DNA of 19,024 nt from Candidatus Oleimmundimicrobium americanum (GTDB taxonomy: Bacteria > Actinomycetota > Aquicultoria > UBA3085 > Oleimmundimicrobiaceae), in contig DFBH01000072.1 of the NCBI GenBank assembly GCA_002366545.1, positions 41,425-60,448 on the forward strand. Direction: 5' to 3'. The notes under the pieces were generated by a model. It was not told the origin of the DNA. It worked only from the letters and a program-made list of their open reading frames with translations, and ran no database searches. The position numbers and the translations under genes were made by a program. Shown here in pieces: positions 14,471-19,024 of this stretch (its first letter is position 1; each line of letters opens with the position of its first letter).

Positions 14471-14681
14471 GGATTAATTCATAAATCTTACCCCCTGTTC
14501 TAAAAATGGACACGTATGTTTTAGGCCACTTCAAATAAAAATAGCCGTGAAGAAACCTTAAAGGACTTGTTAACCCGTGAAGCCGGGCAAACTCTTTGGT
14601 TGAGGTCTTGGCTTTTTTGGAAATAAAAAACCCCATAATCACACCAAGCAAAAAGGGGGTTAACGTTTTTCTTTTCTTCAC
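14382..14681 (-). CDS. N-terminal half of the frameshifted Fe-S protein
   Basis: The frame starts at GTG (14681) with GAGG 4 bases upstream and reads KKRKTLTPFLLGVIMGFF, then FLHGYFYLKWPKTYVS and IFRTGGKIYELILFF. Up to the T8 run at 14470-14463 it resembles the start of the CPCR/CNCC Fe-S proteins (a Y.Y.KWP..Y motif). After it the frame yields unrelated residues and stops at 14382. One extra T, or a -1 slip on T-TTT-TTT, joins it smoothly to the downstream frame. The segment near residues 8-20 is hydrophobic and may anchor the protein. Recent mutation, sequencing error and programmed slippage are all possible. Confidence 0.7.
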   Translation of the reverse strand: MKKRKTLTPFLLGVIMGFFISKKAKTSTKEFARLHGLTSPLRFLHGYFYLKWPKTYVSIFRTGGKIYELILFFQLIRRKDSLKVPITARSSSLRTLSLL

Positions 14682-14718
14682 ACAATACCTCGTTTACCTC
14701 GTTCTAAAGTGAACCCAT

Positions 14719-14727
14719 ACTATATCA
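14719..14727 (-). promoter_or_regulatory. Possible extended -10 promoter for the Fe-S/nitroreductase/mutM genes
   Basis: On the minus strand TGATATAGT (14727-14719) matches the extended -10 pattern TGnTATAAT except one base, 38 bases before the GTG start. No good -35 box is seen. It lies in the short gap after sppA. Confidence 0.3.
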
Positions 14728-14756
14728 AAAAAATTTTAAGGGCCGCTACAAAAAGA

Positions 14757-15677
14757 CTAATATTTCAGGATCGGCGGTAAATCTTTTAACGATTCTAAAA
14801 TCATATAATCAGAGCCAAAAAACTTCGCCTTGACCAGATTATTAACGTAACTACTTAAACTGAAAATTGATTCGAAAAATGTTCTTTCGGGATATTCTTC
14901 GACAATTGGTTCCTCGATTCCAGCAAGTTTCGCTGCCTCATCAACTGCATCCTGATAATTTCCCAAAACATCCACCAACCCCAATTTCTTCGCCTGCATC
15001 CCGCTAAATAATTCCCCCGTGGCCAATTTTTTAACTTCCTCAACATCCAAATTTCTGCCTTCAGCCACTTCCTCTATGAACTGGCCATAAAGCTCATCTG
15101 AGAGAGTTTGCCACAACTTTTGTTCCTCCTCGGTCAACTCTCTTGAAAACATGTCTTTGTGTTTTCCCGACTTAATCGTTTGAGTCTTTATACCCAATTT
15201 CTCATAAAGTCCGCTTAAGTCCATAAATTGAGAAATAACTCCAATGCTCCCGGTCAGTGTTCCTTTTTTTGCAACAATTTTGTCCGCAGGAGCTGATATA
15301 TAATATCCGCCCGAAGCAACCATATCCCCCATAAAAACGACTATTGGTTTTTCCATTCTCTTAATTTCCTGAGCAATTTCCTGAGAAGCAGCCACAGCTC
15401 CTCCCGGACTATTTATTTTTATAACGATGGCCTTAACTGCCGAATCATTTTTTGCCCTATCAAGTTGCTCCCGCACAAAATCCGGTGTAATTGCCACCGA
15501 AGCCATAAGCCCCTCTTCCCCTTCAGAAGCAATTGACCCGCTCAGTGAAATTACTGCCACCTTGTCCCCGCTTAACCCAATGCCTGTACCAAAAAGAAGA
15601 ATGGCAACTACCGCTAAATAAAAAAGCAGAGCGATTCCCACAACTACACCAATTATTATTTTAGTTCTTTTCTTCAT
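14757..15677 (-). CDS. sppA: Signal peptide peptidase SppA (short form)
   Basis: A 306-residue S49 peptidase of the short bacterial type. A membrane anchor (about 7-30) follows a basic start. The serine nucleophile is S122 in MVASGGYYIS, and the general base is probably K174 in SGKHKDM. The 52-residue Ser-Lys distance equals that of B. subtilis SppA. GSIGVISQ and the INSPGGAV segment are also conserved. It degrades leftover signal peptides in the membrane. The ATG overlaps the cutA stop (ATGA), so the two are translationally coupled. All catalytic parts are intact. Confidence 0.95.
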   Translation of the reverse strand: MKKRTKIIIGVVVGIALLFYLAVVAILLFGTGIGLSGDKVAVISLSGSIASEGEEGLMASVAITPDFVREQLDRAKNDSAVKAIVIKINSPGGAVAASQEIAQEIKRMEKPIVVFMGDMVASGGYYISAPADKIVAKKGTLTGSIGVISQFMDLSGLYEKLGIKTQTIKSGKHKDMFSRELTEEEQKLWQTLSDELYGQFIEEVAEGRNLDVEEVKKLATGELFSGMQAKKLGLVDVLGNYQDAVDEAAKLAGIEEPIVEEYPERTFFESIFSLSSYVNNLVKAKFFGSDYMILESLKDLPPILKY

Positions 15678-15997
15678 CCTAAGTCACCTGTTTCTTTTTC
15701 AATCCAATCCATAAATTCCATATTCCCTCCGCTAATATTAAACACGCTTATCGCGGGAATTTTATAACTGTGAATTTCCTTAACCTCTAATATAACATCT
15801 CTTGCTTTACTTTCTGTTGTTTTTGCAAAAATTAACGCCTCGGTGCCCTCACAAATCTTGCCTCCCCACCAATAATGAGACTCTACCCCCGGGACAATAT
15901 TTACACAGGCAACAAGCCTTTTTTCAAGCAAGTCCCGAGCAATAAATCGAGCCTCTTTAATGTCCGATGCAGTTATATAAATTAAAGAGTAAGTCAA
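15674..15997 (-). CDS. cutA: CutA1-family protein
   Basis: A 107-residue trimeric CutA1 protein: YITASDIKEARFIARDLLEK, RLVACVNIVPGVESHYWW, a KTTE segment, and EIHSYKIPAISVFNISGGN. The family is linked to divalent cation tolerance, but its real role is unclear. The start is a TTG with GGAGG 4 bases upstream, a tight but usable spacing. It overlaps sppA by 4 bases. The insertion sequence begins about 100 bases upstream and may have separated the gene from its original promoter region. Confidence 0.93.
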   Translation of the reverse strand: MTYSLIYITASDIKEARFIARDLLEKRLVACVNIVPGVESHYWWGGKICEGTEALIFAKTTESKARDVILEVKEIHSYKIPAISVFNISGGNMEFMDWIEKETGDLG

Positions 15998-16136
15998 TTT
16001 GCCTCCTTTTTTTGGTTGGTAGTCGTTAGTTGGGAGCGAGAAGTGAATTTAATTTTACGTTACAATTCTTCACTCTTTATTCTCCATTTTTTCGTAATGA
16101 GCTGCACCCTGCTTTTTGAACCGTTTTCTTAAACAT

Positions 16137-16955
16137 CTAAGCGTAAGCGACAGTTTTAAATTGGCTGGCTACATACTCATCGGGAGTCATGTAGTCAAAC
16201 GTTGAGTGTAAACGTTCTCCATTATAATAGGAAATCGCCTCATTGATAAGAGCAATCACCTCCTTTTCGGTTTTGGCATCGGCAAATACATCTCCCCATT
16301 CTTCTTTAAGGCGGCCAAAGAAGGATTCAACTTCCGGATTATCTGCCGGTGTCCCTTTCCTTGAGTAAGAGAGCGTAACCAAATCCTTTACAAGCGCTGT
16401 TACATAAGAGTAGCTGGTGTAGACCGATCCCTGATCCGAGTGGAAGATGACCTTCGATAAATCAACATTTATCTTTTTTAAGTACCTTCGCGCTTTTCGG
16501 TATGCGCCTATCACCAGCGAGATGCGAGGGCTTTTGTCAATTGTCCACCCCAGCAAGCGCTTGGTGTTAATATCGAGACACGCGGCAAGATAAACTTTGC
16601 CACTTCCATAGACTATCTCCGTAACATCGCAGCAGATAACTTGAAACGGAGTCGGACAAGAGATACCCCTGATAACATTGACCGACTCCCCAAAGCCATC
16701 TAATATTTTCTGGATGCCGCTTTTAGCTCGTCTTGTCTTGCGTTTTATAGCAAGCTTCCAGGCTCTAAGAAGTTTCCTTAAGACCTTGTGATTGATAATA
16801 TATCCTCTCCTTTTAAGCTCAGCCTGAATTCTTCTGTATCCATAGCCCGGGTGCTTATCAACAATATCGGTGAGTTCCTTCTTCAGGTGCTCATATCGGG
16901 CAATCCAGTCTTTCTTGTTTAACTCGTAGTAATAGCTCGACTTGGCTACTCCCAA
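16137..16955 (-). CDS. IS3-family transposase OrfB (rve/DDE integrase core)
   Basis: The 272 residues from a TTG (16955) hold the HTH_21 segment (HPGYGYRRI) and an integrase core. The catalytic triad is D110 (CCDVTE), D174 (FHSDQG) and E210 (NPEVESFF), with 35 residues between the second D and E, the DD(35)E spacing of the family. KGTPADN and YNGERLHSTFDYMTP are also typical. The frame has no stop upstream to the slippery site at 17048-17054, reading through AHAKKYGLLRCLALLGVAKS. The working product is therefore probably an OrfA-OrfB fusion made by -1 frameshifting, and the TTG may not be used. All catalytic residues are present. Confidence 0.93.
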   Translation of the reverse strand: MGVAKSSYYYELNKKDWIARYEHLKKELTDIVDKHPGYGYRRIQAELKRRGYIINHKVLRKLLRAWKLAIKRKTRRAKSGIQKILDGFGESVNVIRGISCPTPFQVICCDVTEIVYGSGKVYLAACLDINTKRLLGWTIDKSPRISLVIGAYRKARRYLKKINVDLSKVIFHSDQGSVYTSYSYVTALVKDLVTLSYSRKGTPADNPEVESFFGRLKEEWGDVFADAKTEKEVIALINEAISYYNGERLHSTFDYMTPDEYVASQFKTVAYA

Positions 16956-17020
16956 GAGAGCGAGACATCGTAAAAGACCATATTTTTTTGCATGTGCTTG
17001 TATGAGGGTAACTTTTACCT

Positions 17021-17311
17021 TTAACGGCAGGAGTAGTGCCGCAAGAAGTTTTTTGCCAATTCCAGCTCAACCGTTTGCTTGCCAATGATTTTTTGCAGTT
17101 CCTCAATCTGTTTGTAGGGATTGTTGGCAGGAGTTGGCTTTTCAAACAAGATATGTCCTTTATTGATAAGTTCTTGTCTCCACCTGCCGATAAGATTGGG
17201 GTTAAGATCATAGTCTCGCGCAATTTCAGCTACGGTGCGCTCACCCATCATGGCTTCTACCGCAACCTGGAACTTAAACTTTCCTGAATATCTCCTTCGA
17301 TTTTTTCCCAT
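17021..17311 (-). CDS. IS3-family transposase OrfA (helix-turn-helix)
   Basis: A 96-residue protein with the Tnp_1 helix-turn-helix: RRRYSGKFKFQVAVEAMMGE, RTVAEIARDYDLNPNLIGRW, and a C-terminal leucine-zipper-like part (IEELQKIIGKQTVELELAKN). It binds the inverted ends of the element. An ATG at 17320 lies directly against AAAGGA, too close to be used. The ATG at 17311, 9 bases after that site, is the better start. Termination in the orfA frame gives this protein alone, and frameshifting gives the full transposase. Confidence 0.92.
   Translation of the reverse strand: MGKNRRRYSGKFKFQVAVEAMMGERTVAEIARDYDLNPNLIGRWRQELINKGHILFEKPTPANNPYKQIEELQKIIGKQTVELELAKNFLRHYSCR
17025..17054 (-). promoter_or_regulatory. 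Programmed -1 frameshift signal between orfA and orfB
   Basis: On the minus strand the heptamer A-AAA-AAC (17054-17048) lies in the orfA frame (gcA-AAA-AAC). Six bases later comes the stem CGGCA-ctactcc-TGCCG (17041-17025), 5 bp plus a possible G-U. A slip of one base back enters the orfB frame, which is open on both sides of the site. Confidence 0.75.
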
Positions 17312-17389
17312 GACAACCATTCCTTTCTTTTTTCATATTGTACCGGTTGCCACTCACTCTTAGCTATTAGTCCAATCTCAGGGGCTCAG

Positions 17390-17420
17390 ATCCTAAGACC
17401 AAGCAATCCTACACCGGGTA
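17390..17420 (+). repeat. Interspersed imperfect repeat, copy 2
   Basis: Same pattern as at 1445-1475: ATC-N-T-N-AGACCA, 9 variable bases, ACACCGGGTA. It lies in the 78-base gap between the insertion sequence and the ligD-like gene, outside the element as I delimit it. The match after the block continues weakly (GGGTA..TGG..TTTA). Confidence 0.5.
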
Positions 17421-17434
17421 CATGGCATTTAGCC

Positions 17435-17902
17435 TTACCCCGTTTTAAAAATAAGCCAGCTATTCTTCCCCTTCCAACCGGTGTAAAGCAAAACATATTT
17501 ACCTTTAAGCTTCTTTCCTTTGAGAGTAAATTCAATCTCTTTTGAAGTTCGTTTAATTAACTCATAATAACCCAAGTCCCAAATCTTAACGGTACCTGCT
17601 CCATATTCTCCTTCGGGAATCGTTCCCTCAAAATCAATATACTCAACAGGATGGTCTTCAACCTGTACCGCAAGACGCTTAATCTCTTTTTCAATTGGGA
17701 CCCCTTTGGGAACAGCCCATGATTTTAAAACCCACTCTCCACCCTCCGATGAAGCAGGTATTTCAAGGCGAAAATCATGATGAAGACGGGTTGCGTGATG
17801 TTCTTGAACCACAAACCTATTTTGCCCCGTCTTCTTCATTTCACCTTTGGGTTCGGAGATCTTTTTAAATTTTCTCTTTTTCCAATATTCATCCAATCCC
17901 AT
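17435..17902 (-). CDS. Standalone LigD-type 3'-phosphoesterase domain protein
   Basis: All 155 residues correspond to the N-terminal phosphoesterase domain of DNA ligase D; no ligase or polymerase domain is attached. RFVVQEHHATRLHHDFRLE holds H35, H41, D43 and R45, and EDHP holds H84. These match the catalytic metal and phosphate residues (His42, His48, Asp50, Arg52, His84) of the Pseudomonas domain. FEGTIPEGEYGAGTV is the family signature. The enzyme trims 3' phosphates and ribonucleotides at DNA breaks. The ATG follows AAGGAA. No ku gene is in the window. It lies 77 bases after the DUF72 gene and is probably co-transcribed. Confidence 0.93.
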   Translation of the reverse strand: MGLDEYWKKRKFKKISEPKGEMKKTGQNRFVVQEHHATRLHHDFRLEIPASSEGGEWVLKSWAVPKGVPIEKEIKRLAVQVEDHPVEYIDFEGTIPEGEYGAGTVKIWDLGYYELIKRTSKEIEFTLKGKKLKGKYVLLYTGWKGKNSWLIFKTG

Positions 17903-17979
17903 GACAATTTCCTTAACTCATAATTAACAATTCTTCATTTAAATCTTCTTCCCTTTTTAACTTCACACAAAACAAACGG

Positions 17980-18723
17980 TCAAGTACTTAATAATTCTCT
18001 AAATTTTTTTGCATTATAAACCGCGTAGCCATAAGCATCGTTATTAAAGTAAGCGTATATATCCCTATTTTCACTCAACCATTTTTTTGCTTTGGCCGCC
18101 CAGTCCTGAAGCTCCTCATCAGAATAGTTGGAACCATAGAGAACTTCTCCACCGTGAAAACGCATGTAAACAAAGCCGGCCGTGGCAACTTCTTCGTAAG
18201 GCCAGCATCTTGAGTGCGCAACGCATAAAGAAAAATTATGTTTTCTCAAAACCTCATAGATTTCATCACGGAACCAGCTCTCGTGTCTAAACTCAAAAAC
18301 GTGCTTGGTGTCCTTCGCGACCTTATTTTCCTCAAGAAGCTCACAAAATTTTTGTAATCTCTCGGCGTTAGCATGGAAATTCGGCGGAAGCTGCCAAAGA
18401 ACAACTCCTAACTTTTCTTTAAGGCCTTTTGCTCTGCTAAAGAAAAGTTCGATGGAATCGTTGCAATCGGCAAGTTTCTTGATGTGGGTAATAAAACGGC
18501 TCCCTTTGAGAACAAAGATAAAATTTTCCGGAGTCCTTTTGTACCATCCCTCAAAAACCGACCCTTTGAGAAGTCTGTAGAAAGATACATTTAACTCTAC
18601 CGTGTTGAAGTGCTCGGTGTAATACTCAAGCCATTTACGCTGAGGAATATCCTTAGGATAAAACACCCCATCGGACCAATGTTTGTAGCTAAAACCACTT
18701 GTTCCAATATAGATTTCAGGCAT
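17980..18723 (-). CDS. DUF72 (YecE-like) protein
   Basis: A 247-residue TIM-barrel protein: YIGTSGFSYKHWSDGVFYP at the start, YTEHFNTVELNVSFYRL, VFEFRHESWF, and YMRFHGGEVLYG, followed by YAYFNNDAYGYAVYNA. These are the conserved blocks of DUF72, a family whose reaction is unknown. The fold and a conserved HG pocket suggest an enzyme. The ATG follows GAGGAG by 6 bases. In many genomes DUF72 genes sit near DNA-repair genes, and here a LigD phosphoesterase gene follows. The family is certain; the function is not. Confidence 0.93.
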   Translation of the reverse strand: MPEIYIGTSGFSYKHWSDGVFYPKDIPQRKWLEYYTEHFNTVELNVSFYRLLKGSVFEGWYKRTPENFIFVLKGSRFITHIKKLADCNDSIELFFSRAKGLKEKLGVVLWQLPPNFHANAERLQKFCELLEENKVAKDTKHVFEFRHESWFRDEIYEVLRKHNFSLCVAHSRCWPYEEVATAGFVYMRFHGGEVLYGSNYSDEELQDWAAKAKKWLSENRDIYAYFNNDAYGYAVYNAKKFRELLST

Positions 18724-18781
18724 AATCTACTCCTCTTGCCTTATTTGCTTACAAGGTTATTTTAACTCTTTAACAAAAGAA

Positions 18782-18808
18782 GGGGTAAGGGTAAAGGGGA
18801 ATGGGTAA
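18782..18808 (+). repeat. GGGTAAN repeat with potential G-quadruplex
   Basis: Four G-runs (18782-18785, 18789-18791, 18796-18799, 18803-18805) are separated by loops of 3, 4 and 3 bases. This fits the standard G-quadruplex pattern. It lies 59 bases upstream of the DUF72 start, on the strand opposite to that gene's coding strand. The unit is the same heptad as at 1170-1190. Confidence 0.55.
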
Positions 18809-18924
18809 AATTAAAAATGAAAATCGGAAAGGGCACGAAGTTTAGAGTATGGAAAAAGAAAGGTAACGGGTAGGGTTAGATGTACAGGTTAAGAGCTTAT
18901 CGGACAGTTGACAGTTAAAAGCAA

Positions 18925-18999
18925 TTAGCGGTCACTCCCCCTCTGGTATGATGAGATTGTTAAAAAAACATCTACCAAGCGAGGAAAAATGACCGCTAA
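18925..18999. promoter_or_regulatory. Perfect 10-bp inverted repeat spanning the start of the edge gene
   Basis: TTAGCGGTCA (18925-18934) and TGACCGCTAA (18990-18999) are exact inverted copies, 55 bases apart. The second arm begins at the T of the ATG at 18989. It may be an end or subterminal motif of a mobile element, an operator, or an mRNA fold that hides the start codon. Confidence 0.5.
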
Positions 19000-19024
19000 A
19001 GAAAAGATAGCACAAAGGAAGTTA
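18989..19024 (+). CDS. Start of a probable transposase (cut by window edge)
   Basis: Twelve codons read MTAKEKIAQRKL after GAGG four bases upstream. This matches the typical opening of IS481-type transposases with an N-terminal helix-turn-helix (M.AKEKIA.RKL.LL). Nothing more can be seen. The call rests on this short string and the nearby inverted repeat. Confidence 0.4.
   Translation, partial: MTAKEKIAQRKL

Larger units (their letters stand above)
16098..17356 (-). mobile_element. IS3-family (IS150-like) insertion sequence
   Basis: The two reading frames orfA and orfB, joined by a -1 frameshift, define the IS3 family. The ends fit IS150-type tips: TGAGCTGCACCC at 16098-16109 and, inverted, TGAGTGGCAACC at 17356-17345 (9 of 12 match). 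The first resembles the known IS150 end TGTACTGCACCC. The element is 1259 bp, normal for the family. No 3-4 base target duplication is evident beside these ends (TAA on the left, CTC on the right). Either the exact ends are slightly off or the insertion is old. Both frames are intact, so the element may still be active. Confidence 0.8.

Noticed and set aside
17357..17434. Possible tRNA in the gap beside the insertion sequence
   Set aside because: No GGTTCGAATCC-like T arm or paired acceptor stem can be found; only the interspersed repeat is supported.

Overview
The window is AT-rich bacterial chromosome, mostly housekeeping and stress genes, with some mobile or decayed DNA towards its right side. 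Most genes lie on the minus strand. The chaperone order dnaK-grpE-dnaJ-hspR is the one known from Actinobacteriota and a few other lineages, and differs from the hrcA-type operons of Firmicutes. DnaK also lacks the N-terminal insertion of Gram-negative DnaKs. A low-GC, deep-branching actinobacterial or similar monoderm-like lineage fits best. This is inference; no rRNA or other marker is present.

Left part (1-1925): the start of a dihydropteroate synthase gene (folP, cut by the window edge) follows folE, a folate pair. A gene-poor stretch (904-1529) holds a GC-rich, strongly self-complementary element of about 188 nt, a GGGTAAN heptad repeat and one copy of an interspersed repeat. A DUF4870 membrane protein gene with a strong terminator follows.

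Centre (2036-8670): one heat-shock operon reads dnaK, grpE, dnaJ, hspR, clpC. The last gene encodes a ClpC-type unfoldase with a ClpP-docking loop, so the operon joins refolding with regulated proteolysis under the HspR repressor. Upstream of dnaK lie its promoter, a decayed C-terminal piece of a fluoride channel gene (fluC/crcB) and a small 2[4Fe-4S] ferredoxin gene. The ferredoxin gene shares a bidirectional terminator with pdxST, which encodes PLP synthase.

Right of centre (10732-15997): pdxS is divergent from an unusual HD-GYP-like protein with an altered metal site, a possible membrane segment and a long polar tail. Then come minus-strand genes for a frameshifted Fe-S protein, a nitroreductase and the DNA glycosylase Fpg (mutM), probably co-transcribed, and the overlapping pair cutA-sppA.

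Right end (16098-19024): a complete-looking IS3-family (IS150-like) insertion sequence carries a readable -1 frameshift signal. It lies next to a standalone LigD 3'-phosphoesterase gene and a DUF72/YecE gene. The edge holds a potential G-quadruplex, a 10-bp inverted repeat and the first codons of what looks like a second transposase. No tRNA, rRNA or CRISPR was seen.
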